DNA from: Oleispira sp963933055
GTDB lineage: Bacteria > Pseudomonadota > Gammaproteobacteria > Pseudomonadales > Oceanobacteraceae
DNA length: 64,000 nt
Assembly (NCBI GenBank): GCA_963933055.1
Contig: CAWVSY010000005.1
Location: 26,167-90,166, forward strand
Direction of reading: 5' to 3'
The notes beneath the pieces are model-generated. The model had not been told where the DNA came from and made no database searches. It saw only the letters and a list, made by a program, of their open reading frames with translations. Made by a program: the position numbers and the translations under genes. Below are positions 26,111 through 34,907 of this stretch, in pieces. Each line of letters opens with the position of its first letter. Within the stretch, counting starts at the first letter, position 1.

Positions 26111-26859
26111 TACAATACCTTCGCTTCGTTTTTCAGTTTCTCAACAAGCTCAGCAACGTCAGCAACCTTGATGCCAGCAGAACGCTCAGCAGGAGGAGTT
26201 ACTTTAACTACGGTTTGAGTGCTCTTAATTTCAACGCCCAAATCAGCAGGAGAAACAACTTCAAGAGGCTTACGCTTAGCTTTCATAATGTTAGGAAGAG
26301 AAGCGTAGCGAGGTTCGTTCAATCGTAGGTCAGTTGTTACGATCGCTGGAAGGCTTAAGCCTACAGTACGTAAACCAGCGTCTACTTCACGAGTAACGTT
26401 AACTTTATCGCCGTCAACAACAACTTCAGAAGCAAACGTGCCCTGAGGTAAACCCGTCAATGCACCAAGCATCTGACCGGTTTGGTTGTTATCACTGTCG
26501 ATTGATTGCTTACCAAGAACAACAAGCTGAGGCTGCTCTTTTTCAACAACGGCTTTCAGCAATTTAGCAACAGTAAGAGATTCTAACTTCTCGTCGGTTT
26601 CAATTAAGATTCCGCGATCTGCGCCAAGCGCTAAAGAAGTACGAATTTGCTCTTGAGCAACTTTAGGACCGATAGATACCACTACGATCTCAGTAGCTAC
26701 GCCCTTTTCTTTTAAACGAACCGCTTCTTCTACAGCGATTTCACAGAAAGGGTTCATAGCCATTTTGACGTTATTAAGATCAACATCAGAATTATCAGGC
26801 TTTACACGTACTTTGACGTTGTAGTCAATTACGCGCTTTACAGCAACAAGAACCTTCAT
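26110..26859 (-). CDS. etfB: Electron transfer flavoprotein beta subunit
   Basis: Beta subunit of ETF, holding AMP structurally. It begins MKVLVAVKRVIDYNVKVRVK and contains MNPFCEIAVEEAVRLKEKG and the ETF-beta signature region VDAGLRTVGLSLPAIVTTDLRLNEPRYASLP. 249 residues, standard. It is promoter-proximal in etfBA, with a sigma-70-like promoter about 90 bases upstream, and is divergent from the ETF-QO gene. Confidence 0.97.
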   Translation of the reverse strand: MKVLVAVKRVIDYNVKVRVKPDNSDVDLNNVKMAMNPFCEIAVEEAVRLKEKGVATEIVVVSIGPKVAQEQIRTSLALGADRGILIETDEKLESLTVAKLLKAVVEKEQPQLVVLGKQSIDSDNNQTGQMLGALTGLPQGTFASEVVVDGDKVNVTREVDAGLRTVGLSLPAIVTTDLRLNEPRYASLPNIMKAKRKPLEVVSPADLGVEIKSTQTVVKVTPPAERSAGIKVADVAELVEKLKNEAKVL

Positions 26860-26946
26860 AGATTCTCCGTATTCGTCTAGTGAATGATTGAAGAGAGTCT
26901 CTCATCGGATCTAAAAACTGCCAATGACTCTCTCCCAGCGCGCAAT

Positions 26947-26975
26947 ATTATTCGTATCTTTAGGCCTCAGGTCAA
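26947..26975 (-). promoter_or_regulatory. Sigma-70-like promoter for etfBA
   Basis: On the minus strand the -35 is TTGACC (26970-26975) and the -10 is AATAAT (26947-26952), with exactly 17 bases between. Each box matches five of six consensus positions. The leader to etfB would be about 80 bases. Confidence 0.55.
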
Positions 26976-27099
26976 TAGAAACTATGCAGGGAATAAGAAT
27001 TCCTCTTATTTAAAGCGCTTTTTTTTATACAAATCGCCCATAAAGGGTGAAAAATCAATAAATTAGCGCCAAAAGCTAGGTATATAGAATTCACAACCG

Positions 27100-27105
27100 T
27101 ATAAT
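27100..27105 (+). promoter_or_regulatory. Consensus -10 box ahead of etfQO
   Basis: A perfect TATAAT lies 90 bases before the ETF-QO start. The -35 at 17-base spacing (TAGGTA) matches only three positions, so the call is tentative. Confidence 0.35.
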
Positions 27106-27195
27106 ATGGGCCTTTATTTAGAACGCTATAATAAATCGCTAGTATTATTAGCAACTGTAATTAGCTCCCAGCTTATTTTTCGAGGAGATCACACT

Positions 27196-28839
27196 ATGCA
27201 ACGTGAATCGATGGAATATGATGTCGTAATTGTTGGTGGAGGCCCGTCTGGTCTTTCTACTGCAATTCGTCTAATGCAACTTGCACAAGAAAACGAACAA
27301 GAACTGACTGTTTGCCTAGTTGAAAAAGGTTCTGAAGTCGGCGCGCACATTTTATCCGGTGCCGTTATTGAAGATCGCGCTTTGGTTGAGCTGTTCCCTA
27401 ATTACAAAGAAATGGGTGCTCCACTAAATACTGAAGTATTAAGAGATGAAGTTCATATCTTAACCAGTGAGAAAGGCGGTATTAAAACCCCTAACTGGGC
27501 AATTCCTAAGCCAATGCACAATGACGGCAACTACGTTGTAAGCCTTGGTAATGTTGTTCGCTGGTTGGGCGAACAAGCTGAAGCTTTAGGTGTTGAAATT
27601 TACCCTGGCTTCGCTGCCGCAGAGTACATTGTTGAAGATGGCGTTGTTAAAGGCATCATTACAGGTGATATGGGCGTCGGTGAAGATGGCGAACATACTG
27701 ACATGTATATGCAAGGTATGGAACTTCGTGGCAAGTACACCGTATTTGCTGAAGGCTGTCGCGGACACCTTGGTAAAGCGCTGATTTCTGAGTTCAAATT
27801 GGACGAAGGTAAAGATCCTCAGCACTACGGTATCGGTATTAAAGAACTATGGGACATCCCTGCTGAACAGCACCAAGAAGGTTTGGTCGTTCACGGCGCT
27901 GGCTGGCCTCTAAATGAATCCAACTCTTCAGGTGGCTTCTTCTTGTACCACGCTGAAAACAATCAAGTTGTTTGTGGTTTGATTACGGATTTATCGTATT
28001 CTAATCCACACCTTAGCCCGTTTGATGAATTCCAGCGCTTGAAGCATCACCCTGTTCTAGCTAAGCACCTAACCGGTGGTAAGCGCGCATCCTATGGTGC
28101 TCGTGCCATTGCTAAAGGCGGTTTGAACTGTCTTCCTAAGATGACCTTCCCAGGTGGTTTGGTTGTCGGTTGTGATGCTGGTACTTTGAACTTCGCTAAA
28201 ATTAAGGGTACGCACACTGCAATGAAGAGCGGCATGATTGCGGCTGAAGAAATTGTTAAGGCGATTAAATCTGAGCGTCAGCACGATGAGATCACTGAGT
28301 TTACAGCAGCGTTTGAAGCTTCTTGGGTTTATGAAGAGCTGAAAGGCAGCCGCAACTTCGGTCCTGCGATGCATAAGTTTGGCATGTACCTAGGTGCTGC
28401 ATTTAACTTTGTTGACCAGAACTTGTTCAAGATCCCAGTAAGCTTGCATGATACTACGCCAGATCACGCAACCCTGAAGCCTGCTTCAGAGTGCAAAAAG
28501 ATCAACTATCCTAAGCCGGATGGTGTATTAAGTTTCGCCAAGCTTGATTCTGTCTTTATCGGCAACGTAAACCATGCTGAAAACCAGCCATGTCACTTAC
28601 GTCTGAAAGATGCGTCAATTCCTTTAGGTTCAAACCTTGAGAAATTCGATGAGCCAGCTCAGCGTTATTGTCCTGCTGGCGTTTATGAGATCATTGAAGA
28701 AGAAAGTGGCGACAAGCGGTTTCAGATTAACTCTCAGAACTGTGTACACTGTAAAACTTGTGATATCAAAGACCCTGCACAAAACATCACCTGGGTAACC
28801 CCAGAGGGTGCTGGTGGTCCAAACTATCCAAACATGTAA
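27196..28839 (+). CDS. etfQO: Electron transfer flavoprotein-ubiquinone oxidoreductase
   Basis: Membrane-associated FAD/4Fe-4S enzyme that oxidises reduced ETF and reduces ubiquinone. The FAD motif VVIVGGGPSGLSTAIRL lies near the start. The quinone-region blocks follow, including NESNSSGGFFLYH, and C-terminal cysteines CPAGVYEI and NCVHCKTCDIKDP bind the iron-sulfur cluster, ending in TPEGAGGPNYPNM. The 547-residue length matches the bacterial and mitochondrial enzymes. The start is the ATG before QRESMEYD, preceded by GAGGAGAT; 30 further upstream codons are open but lack a ribosome site. It is divergent from its electron donors etfBA. Confidence 0.97.
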   Translation: MQRESMEYDVVIVGGGPSGLSTAIRLMQLAQENEQELTVCLVEKGSEVGAHILSGAVIEDRALVELFPNYKEMGAPLNTEVLRDEVHILTSEKGGIKTPNWAIPKPMHNDGNYVVSLGNVVRWLGEQAEALGVEIYPGFAAAEYIVEDGVVKGIITGDMGVGEDGEHTDMYMQGMELRGKYTVFAEGCRGHLGKALISEFKLDEGKDPQHYGIGIKELWDIPAEQHQEGLVVHGAGWPLNESNSSGGFFLYHAENNQVVCGLITDLSYSNPHLSPFDEFQRLKHHPVLAKHLTGGKRASYGARAIAKGGLNCLPKMTFPGGLVVGCDAGTLNFAKIKGTHTAMKSGMIAAEEIVKAIKSERQHDEITEFTAAFEASWVYEELKGSRNFGPAMHKFGMYLGAAFNFVDQNLFKIPVSLHDTTPDHATLKPASECKKINYPKPDGVLSFAKLDSVFIGNVNHAENQPCHLRLKDASIPLGSNLEKFDEPAQRYCPAGVYEIIEEESGDKRFQINSQNCVHCKTCDIKDPAQNITWVTPEGAGGPNYPNM

Positions 28840-28868
28840 TCTTCTTTTGCAAGAAGATTTGGATTAAT

Positions 28869-28896
28869 AAAAAAAGCGGCTTCGGTCGCTTTTTTT
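28869..28896 (+). terminator. Rho-independent terminator after etfQO
   Basis: Stem AAAGCGGC-TTCG-GTCGCTTT with a UUCG tetraloop and one G-U pair is followed by a T-run. A second small hairpin (AATCTTCTT/AAGAAGATT) lies just before it, over the stop codon. Confidence 0.85.
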
Positions 28897-29035
28897 ATGC
28901 TTATTTAAATTAGGCTTATTCGAGGTTTAACAAAACAACTGGGGGAATATTTATTGTGAAAGCAAAAATAAACGGTATAGTATTCCTTAGCAGTTATATT
29001 GCTTTAAGCAATGAAAACAACCAAGGAATTTCTCG

Positions 29036-29635
29036 ATGAAAAAATTATTAACCACCTCACTTTCTTTAATTTGTCTACAGACTTTACCACTTACACTTCA
29101 TGCCGATACATCAAATACTGAATTAAATGCTCAAGAGAAAAAAATACTCGTAAACGAAGCCAAAACTCAAATTATGGCGCTGGGTGGTGCTTTAATGGCA
29201 ACCCTAAAACAAGGTATTCAAGCCAATGGCCATGCAGCATCTGTTGAAATTTGCAATACAGAAGCCCCTGTACTTACCAAGGCAGCATCTGCCGAAGGCG
29301 GTAAAACAGAATGGACCGTTAGTCGCTCATCCCTAAAAATCAGAAACCCAAACAATGCACCTCAGCCTTGGGTAGAAAAAGTAATGCAAGATTTTGAAAA
29401 AAGAAAAGCGGCTGGTGAACCGGCACAAAAAATTGCACATACTGAAGTTCGTGACGGACGATTTTATTTAGTTAAAGCCATCCCAACAAAACCAGGCTGC
29501 GTGGTTTGTCATGGTGAGTACGTACCTGAAGATGTTAAAGCTAAATTATCAGAATTATATCCAGATGATAAAGCGACAGGCTTTAATGTTGGTGATATTC
29601 GAGGTGTATTCATTGCTTCTAAAAAGCTTAAATAA
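29036..29635 (+). CDS. Periplasmic c-type haem protein, DUF3365 (Tll0287-like)
   Basis: Secreted 199-residue protein. A signal peptide (to about residue 23, LTLHADT) is followed by a Tll0287-like/DUF3365 domain and one haem c motif, CVVCH at 155-159, near the C-terminus. The segments EICNTEAPVL, SLKIRNPNNAPQPWV and RFYLVKAIPTKPGC fit the family. Known members are sensory or electron-transfer haem domains; no partner is evident here. AAGGA lies before the ATG. The OsmC-like gene follows after 27 bases and may share the transcript. Confidence 0.82.
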   Translation: MKKLLTTSLSLICLQTLPLTLHADTSNTELNAQEKKILVNEAKTQIMALGGALMATLKQGIQANGHAASVEICNTEAPVLTKAASAEGGKTEWTVSRSSLKIRNPNNAPQPWVEKVMQDFEKRKAAGEPAQKIAHTEVRDGRFYLVKAIPTKPGCVVCHGEYVPEDVKAKLSELYPDDKATGFNVGDIRGVFIASKKLK

Positions 29636-29662
29636 TAGTTTCAGGATTAAAGGAATAGATAA

Positions 29663-30094
29663 ATGAGTGAACATATTGCTAAAATTCATTGGGTCAAAAA
29701 AGGTGATTTCAGTCATGAGGGCTTCGATAGAACTCACATAGGTGAATTTTACCCAAACTGCACAATATCTATGGCCGGTGCCAATAATGGTGAGTCTGCA
29801 GACCCTGAACAAATGTTTGCAGCGTCTTTATCCAGCTGTCATATGCAGACGTTTTTATTATTGGCTGCCAAAAAGCGCTTGGTCGTAGAAAGTTATGAAG
29901 ATACGGCTATTGCCCTATTGAGTAAAAACGAGGAAGGCCTCTTCTTTATTGAAAAAATAACTTTAAATCCTAAAGTTGTTTTTTCAAGTGATAAGCCTGT
30001 CAGCGAAGAGGCCATACAAAAAATGCATGATAAAGCACACCATCACTGCTTTATTGCCAATAGCATTAACTGCGAAGTAGAGATTAATCTCTAA
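29663..30094 (+). CDS. OsmC/Ohr-family protein
   Basis: Small cytoplasmic thiol peroxidase-fold protein of 143 residues. The two reactive cysteines expected for OsmC/Ohr are present: Cys59 in SLSSCHMQTF and Cys129 in HHHCFIANS. It belongs to the broader OsmC family rather than clear Ohr. Likely function is reduction of organic hydroperoxides, but family members vary. It ends 2 bases from the convergent DUF1285 gene with no visible terminator between them. Confidence 0.85.
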   Translation: MSEHIAKIHWVKKGDFSHEGFDRTHIGEFYPNCTISMAGANNGESADPEQMFAASLSSCHMQTFLLLAAKKRLVVESYEDTAIALLSKNEEGLFFIEKITLNPKVVFSSDKPVSEEAIQKMHDKAHHHCFIANSINCEVEINL

Positions 30095-30096
30095 AT

Positions 30097-30624
30097 CTAC
30101 TCCGGAATTTTTACTTCGTAATCACCACTGCGGATGACATAGCCATCCGCAGTCTCTTCTGCTAAATCCATCAATTGGTAATACGTACTCTGGTTTAACT
30201 TAGCCCAAAGGTTGTTACGAATCATAACGTAAGGGATTAGGTCAGTTGTCTTTCTAAACTCAATTGGATGCTCAGAGTTTACTTTAACTTCATCACCTAA
30301 GCTTGTGATAAAGCTAATACCTTCGTCCGTTACATTCATTAGAACCACAGAAAAAGGGACGTCCTCTACCTGTATTTTTAATTTATCAGATGGCGTCACT
30401 AAGTAATAATGTTCACCTTCGCGGCGTAAAATAGAAGCGAATAATCGCGCTAGATCCTGTCGCTCAAAATAGCCCCCTTCGTGAAACCACTCCCCTTTAG
30501 CATTGATGAGAATATCTATTTCGCCTTCTCGCGTTGGATTCCAGTTTTCAATGGGCGGCATCTTTTGCTGCTGTTTAAATTTACCCAGTAAGGTAAAAAG
30601 ATCTTTATCCGTTGCACTTTTCAT
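30097..30624 (-). CDS. DUF1285 family protein
   Basis: Cytoplasmic protein of unknown function, 175 residues. The DUF1285 pattern is clear: PPIENWNPTREGEIDILINAKGEWFHEG, then RQDLARLFASILRREGEHYYLVTPSDKLKIQVEDVPF. No signal peptide or membrane segment is present. It lies 15 bases downstream of the radical SAM gene, probably in one transcript, but no functional link is established. Confidence 0.85.
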   Translation of the reverse strand: MKSATDKDLFTLLGKFKQQQKMPPIENWNPTREGEIDILINAKGEWFHEGGYFERQDLARLFASILRREGEHYYLVTPSDKLKIQVEDVPFSVVLMNVTDEGISFITSLGDEVKVNSEHPIEFRKTTDLIPYVMIRNNLWAKLNQSTYYQLMDLAEETADGYVIRSGDYEVKIPE

Positions 30625-30639
30625 ACTGAAATTCCTTTA

Positions 30640-31518
30640 TTAAAGTCCGCGTTGCCACTCTTGGCGTAAGGCAATACGACCTGCAATGGCATCATCAAGC
30701 TGATTTAAAAATCGTTGCTTATCTGCCCCCAAAGTACCTTTTAAAGCGACATAATTTGATGCATGATCACTGCGGAAAATAGTGTTTTCTAACTCTAAGG
30801 TTTCTATTAAGTGCTTCATTTCCATAAACAAGGTGCGCTGATCGGGCAATTCATACTCACCTTTAAAGCCTTCACGAACACGTTCATCTCCCATTGGATA
30901 ACTAACAACCAAAGTCGATAAAAAATCAGGCTGAGCTTCATTCATGAGGCGAGCAGAGTTCTCTGCGTGTTGCTGACTGTATTTCATGCCGCCCATGCCA
31001 TTTAAAATCATCACAGAGGTTTTGATCCCTGCTTGCTTTAGTTTTTTTAGAGCGCTCAGGGTGGATGCGTAGGTTTCGCCTTTATTAATAAATTCTAAAA
31101 TCTCATCATCACCACTTTCAGCACCGACATACGCCATACCAAAACCAAGGTCATGAAGTTGTTTTAAATCTTCAACGGATTTTTTACTAATATTGCGAGG
31201 TAAGCAATAGCTACTAATACGCTTTACCCAAGGCATATGTTCTTTAATGGCGGTTAATATTTCAACTAAACGTCTTGTTGATAAAACCAATGCGTCGCCA
31301 TCAGCTAGAAATACCTTATCGAATCTAGGGCCAGATGCTGCAACTTTTTTAATTTCAGATAATATTTCATCCATCGCTTTTGGACGAAATTTCTTTTGTG
31401 GCTGTGTATACATGTCGCAGAAAGTACAATTATTCCATGAGCAGCCATTGGTAACTTGAAGAATGAGCGATCGCCCTTCACTTGGGGGACGAAATACCGG
31501 CTCAATGTAATTCAGCAT
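30640..31518 (-). CDS. Radical SAM protein
   Basis: S-adenosylmethionine radical enzyme of unknown substrate, 292 residues. The cluster-binding cysteines are in NGCSWNNCTFCDMY, a C-x4-C-x2-C arrangement instead of the classical C-x3-C-x2-C. The downstream FLADGDALVLS and GAESGDDEIL segments resemble the SAM-binding loops of the COG1032-type radical SAM enzymes. No B12-binding domain precedes the core. It starts MLNYIEPVFRPPSEG, which is typical of this family. It is co-directional with DUF1285. Confidence 0.85.
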   Translation of the reverse strand: MLNYIEPVFRPPSEGRSLILQVTNGCSWNNCTFCDMYTQPQKKFRPKAMDEILSEIKKVAASGPRFDKVFLADGDALVLSTRRLVEILTAIKEHMPWVKRISSYCLPRNISKKSVEDLKQLHDLGFGMAYVGAESGDDEILEFINKGETYASTLSALKKLKQAGIKTSVMILNGMGGMKYSQQHAENSARLMNEAQPDFLSTLVVSYPMGDERVREGFKGEYELPDQRTLFMEMKHLIETLELENTIFRSDHASNYVALKGTLGADKQRFLNQLDDAIAGRIALRQEWQRGL

Positions 31519-31589
31519 TATTTTTTATACCTTTCTACTAGCTAATAGTTTTACAGTAAAATTATATTGTTACTTTACAACAAATACGG

Positions 31590-33794
31590 CTAATAAACAT
31601 CTTCACGGTAGCGCCCCAATAGCTTAAGTTTCTTCACATTCATATTCAGCGGCGCCATCACTTTATCAAGTTTTTCGGTAACACTGGTTGCCATACTTCG
31701 TCCGCCACAGACTAGGATTTGGCCGCCTTGGTTAATTAATTGACGAATTTCATCGCTATTATTGGCTATTTTATCTTGTACGTAAGCGCGTTCGTCAATG
31801 CGAGAAAAAGCAGCGTTCAATTTCGTTAATCTCTTATCTTTAAGAAAACTATTTAATTCAGATTCGTAAAGAAAATCGGAATCAGGCCGTCTGCCACCCC
31901 AATAGAGATGAATACAACGATGGGCCTTATTATGACGAATAAAACCAATTAATGGCGCTATTCCAGTGCCAGCACCCACCAAAATAATAGGCGCCCTCCC
32001 TAATGCTGGACGAAAACTGAGGTTGGGTTTGATAAACGCATCAATTGTATCGCCTATTGACAACGAATGAAGATAAGAAGAGCAAATACCCTCTTGCTGA
32101 AGTCGCACGCAAATTTCTAATACGTTATCTTTTGAATCACTAGCAAGTGAGTAGAACCTAGGTATATCACTATCCGGAGGCAATATGCCGACCAAGTCAC
32201 CCGCTTCAAATGAAGGGAATTTAGCATGACCAAGGAATTGCTTTGAAGTGAATGCCTTGAAGCGGAATATGCTTGTTGGGGATTGTACGGCTTTACCATA
32301 ATCAACTCGTTCAACAAGCTCCATTTTCATGCTTTTAGGATGAGTCGGAATATGAACCAAATTAAGTTTACTATTAAGTGCAGAACCAACTACACGCCCC
32401 CAACGTGCAAATTCTTGCGCAGACTGGCGGTTGATCGTTTCCAAGGGCAATAATTGCTTCCAGCCTTTTGATATTAAGGCGGATTCTACCGTCTTCGAGA
32501 ATTGGCAAAATCTGGTAAACTGACGATCGCCAAATCCCAAAATAGCAACTGGGAATTCAGGCTTTGTTGATAGCTTATCTAATCGTGCTAGGAACTGATT
32601 GGCCGACGCCGGCGCATCACCGTTCCCATAAGTAGAGGTTAAGATAAGCATCCGTTTCGCACTTGAATAATGATCGCTAACGTTATTCATTGACTCGGTA
32701 TAAACACTATATCCTGCCGAACAAAGTGAATCATGAAGAGTCTTAGCAAAGCCCCAGGTAGAATTACTTTCGCTACCAACCAATATGATAGTATCGGCAC
32801 GACTGGCATTAGCATTATTTTTAATGGTCGTCGCTGATTGCTTACGGCGCCACCATATTTGGATACCTGTCCATGCCATTATCGGTACAGATAAGCCGCT
32901 TATGCCTAGCAATAAAGCAAGCCACCAAAGGCCCTCACCTGTATGAAGCATATAGATAAACTCATACAATTTTTGCGTATTACTATAACCCTGATAAGAC
33001 AGCAACTGACCTGTTGATTGATCAACAAATCCACTACCTTGATTGGTTGTAATTGAATAGACATCACTTCGATCCCCTTGATACGGATAAACCAACTCTC
33101 TAAGTTCCGTTATAGGAATGGCTTTTAATGCCGAAAGGCTATTAAGCGGTGCTGGAATGCCCCCATTTACGTTCTCTGGAAAAGCAGGTTCTACCGATTG
33201 ATAATCCGGTATTAGTTCAAAGGTTACCGCTGACATATATAAGCCGGTTATGGATAACAGCAGTAAACCGAGTACCGCAATTCGCCCTATTTGACTGTGT
33301 AGGCGCTGATTGCGAGGACCTTGCACTGACTTAAGAATTTGAGTCCAGCCGCCGAGTTGTTTCACCAGCATTAATAGACCAGAAATCGCTAATAGCAACA
33401 TTAATAAAGCGGCTATGCCCGCAGCCGCTCGGCCAGTGGTATCAAGTAAATATGAGCGGTGCATATTTTTAACCCAAGCCATAATAGGAGAGCTTGAATA
33501 AGCCCCTATCATCTCTCCGGTAATAGGATTAATAAGATCGGCACCTGCTTTATCGTCCTCGGTAAAATAAACAACAATATTACCCGAGGGTTTTCTCTGT
33601 ATTTGCTCAGCGTTTGGATATTGAGACTCCAGTTTACCCATCAACTCAGCAACAGTGATTGAAGACGTTCCTGCAATAATAGATTTAGAGCGTTCCAGCA
33701 AAGGATTGGCTGACAATATCACTGCTGTAATCGAGAGAATGACAACCAATAAAGTGGCGCTCAAACCAATCAGAGAATGAAGCTTACGTAACAT
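31590..33794 (-). CDS. PepSY transmembrane / flavodoxin / flavoprotein reductase fusion
   Basis: Large membrane electron-transfer protein, 734 residues. The N-terminal 315 residues are a PepSY-associated transmembrane module with four hydrophobic helices (near 6-30, 115-140, 167-190 and 293-313) and His residues that could ligate haem. A flavodoxin-like FMN domain follows (about 333-475: SNSTWGFAKTL, LTSTYGNGDAPAS). Last is a ferredoxin-NADP reductase module with FAD motif RFYSLAS, NAD(P) motif VGAGTGIAPLIGFIR and LVCGGRSMATSV. The layout resembles the CysJ-type reductase joined to a membrane anchor. Predicted flow is NAD(P)H to FAD to FMN to the membrane and periplasm. It is in line with the DUF2271 and PepSY genes (gap 15 bases to DUF2271). 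Confidence 0.85.
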   Translation of the reverse strand: MLRKLHSLIGLSATLLVVILSITAVILSANPLLERSKSIIAGTSSITVAELMGKLESQYPNAEQIQRKPSGNIVVYFTEDDKAGADLINPITGEMIGAYSSSPIMAWVKNMHRSYLLDTTGRAAAGIAALLMLLLAISGLLMLVKQLGGWTQILKSVQGPRNQRLHSQIGRIAVLGLLLLSITGLYMSAVTFELIPDYQSVEPAFPENVNGGIPAPLNSLSALKAIPITELRELVYPYQGDRSDVYSITTNQGSGFVDQSTGQLLSYQGYSNTQKLYEFIYMLHTGEGLWWLALLLGISGLSVPIMAWTGIQIWWRRKQSATTIKNNANASRADTIILVGSESNSTWGFAKTLHDSLCSAGYSVYTESMNNVSDHYSSAKRMLILTSTYGNGDAPASANQFLARLDKLSTKPEFPVAILGFGDRQFTRFCQFSKTVESALISKGWKQLLPLETINRQSAQEFARWGRVVGSALNSKLNLVHIPTHPKSMKMELVERVDYGKAVQSPTSIFRFKAFTSKQFLGHAKFPSFEAGDLVGILPPDSDIPRFYSLASDSKDNVLEICVRLQQEGICSSYLHSLSIGDTIDAFIKPNLSFRPALGRAPIILVGAGTGIAPLIGFIRHNKAHRCIHLYWGGRRPDSDFLYESELNSFLKDKRLTKLNAAFSRIDERAYVQDKIANNSDEIRQLINQGGQILVCGGRSMATSVTEKLDKVMAPLNMNVKKLKLLGRYREDVY

Positions 33795-33809
33795 GATGGG
33801 TCTCGGTAG

Positions 33810-34280
33810 TTATAAGGAATAAGTGAAAGTTTTAACGTATCCAGTACCTGTAACAGGTATATCCGCCCCCTTCGCTGTTAATGGCACAACAATATCATTA
33901 CGATGGTCGCGCATATCCTCAACCGCTGAATCGATATGTATTTGATAACCTGAATCGATATATTGATCCGCGATATCAACGGTTACGCCAAACGTCATAC
34001 CGCTGGTCATGCTTGCTCCGGTTATTCCGTCATATTCACTTGAGCGAAGACGACTACCTCTGGCCCAGCCAGATAAGTGCTTGTAATATTTTGACTTTTT
34101 CCCTGCAACCCATAATGTATTTTGATATTTCCCATTTTCATCGGTGAGATAAATGACTAAATAAGCTCCATTACCATCGTAGCTTTGCATTTTTGTCGTT
34201 AATACAATTTCTTGCGCACTGGCTAGAGAGCTTGTTATTGACGCGCCTATTAAAAGTAAGGCTGCTGATAAACTCTTCAT
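33810..34280 (-). CDS. DUF2271 periplasmic protein with flavinylation motif
   Basis: Secreted 156-residue protein with signal peptide MKSLSAALLLIGASITSSLASA, followed by a DUF2271 domain (KMQSYDGNGAYLVIYLTDENG, then LWVAGKKSKYYKHLSGW). Residues 84-92, DGITGASMT, match the Dxx(S/T)GA(T/S)x(T/S) signature at which ApbE attaches FMN covalently in NqrC/RnfG-type proteins; Thr92 would be the modified residue. It is therefore probably a periplasmic flavin carrier. It lies 15 bases upstream of the PepSY flavoreductase gene and after the small PepSY gene. No apbE is in the window. The flavinylation is inferred from the motif. Confidence 0.8.
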   Translation of the reverse strand: MKSLSAALLLIGASITSSLASAQEIVLTTKMQSYDGNGAYLVIYLTDENGKYQNTLWVAGKKSKYYKHLSGWARGSRLRSSEYDGITGASMTSGMTFGVTVDIADQYIDSGYQIHIDSAVEDMRDHRNDIVVPLTAKGADIPVTGTGYVKTFTYSL

Positions 34281-34325
34281 TATATTTTCCTCATGCTTAA
34301 TTTGAGATACTGTTTTTATAAAAAC

Positions 34326-34736
34326 TTAATCCACAATCGCTTTAGGTTTATTGCTCAAAGACTCTTGATTAGCATTATCATCAGATAAATTAGGCATGCT
34401 CATATTGCCTAAATCTAAATAACCCGAGGTATCTTCTGAGTCATCAAATTTAATTTCAATTTCAATAAGTTTTAGCGATGTTGGGCTGAATTTAGCTTCA
34501 GAGCGATGCCCGTTGCGATCTCTTCCTTTTACTTCATAACAACCATCATCAACTTTTATTCTCTTTACGCTCCAGCCTTTTTTAAGCATCATTTCGCGTA
34601 ACTTCTCTTTTGGTTGCCAGTCAGAGACAGGATCGGTGCAGTGATCATCGGCCATTGCCACACCACTAACCAAGCAAGAAGTGATCACCGCCGTTAGAAT
34701 TGATTTCTTAGAGGTTATTTTTAGTAGATTCTTCAT
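34326..34736 (-). CDS. Secreted PepSY-domain protein
   Basis: Small periplasmic protein of 136 residues with a signal peptide ending at GVAMADD. One PepSY-type domain (about 43-105) is seen, with KLREMMLKKGWSVKRIKVDDGCYEVKGRDRNGHRSEAKFS. The acidic and polar C-terminus has no recognised motif. The start is the ATG before KNLLKITSK, preceded by AAAGG; nine upstream codons are spurious. It is the first gene of the three-gene minus-strand unit with DUF2271 and the flavoreductase, and is divergent from the two-component regulator. It might sense or bridge components of the electron-transfer chain. Confidence 0.78.
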   Translation of the reverse strand: MKNLLKITSKKSILTAVITSCLVSGVAMADDHCTDPVSDWQPKEKLREMMLKKGWSVKRIKVDDGCYEVKGRDRNGHRSEAKFSPTSLKLIEIEIKFDDSEDTSGYLDLGNMSMPNLSDDNANQESLSNKPKAIVD

Positions 34737-34907
34737 TATGTGTACCTTTTGTATATTCAACATGTAATTAACATTGATGACTCATTATGATTTATTTTCC
34801 TGACAGTAACCTGAATGAATTTTTAAAAATGGGTTTTGCTATATTTCAGCTTATTGTCAGAAATCTACGTTATGATTAATATTATTCAGAATATTTAAGA
34901 GCAAACA

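Larger units (their letters stand above)
26860..27195. other. Divergent etfBA / etfQO promoter region
   Basis: No gene is seen in this 336-base tract. It contains a good minus-strand promoter for etfBA (26947-26975) and a TATAAT on the plus strand (27100-27105) suited to the ETF-QO gene. No operator palindrome was recognised with confidence. Confidence 0.6.
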
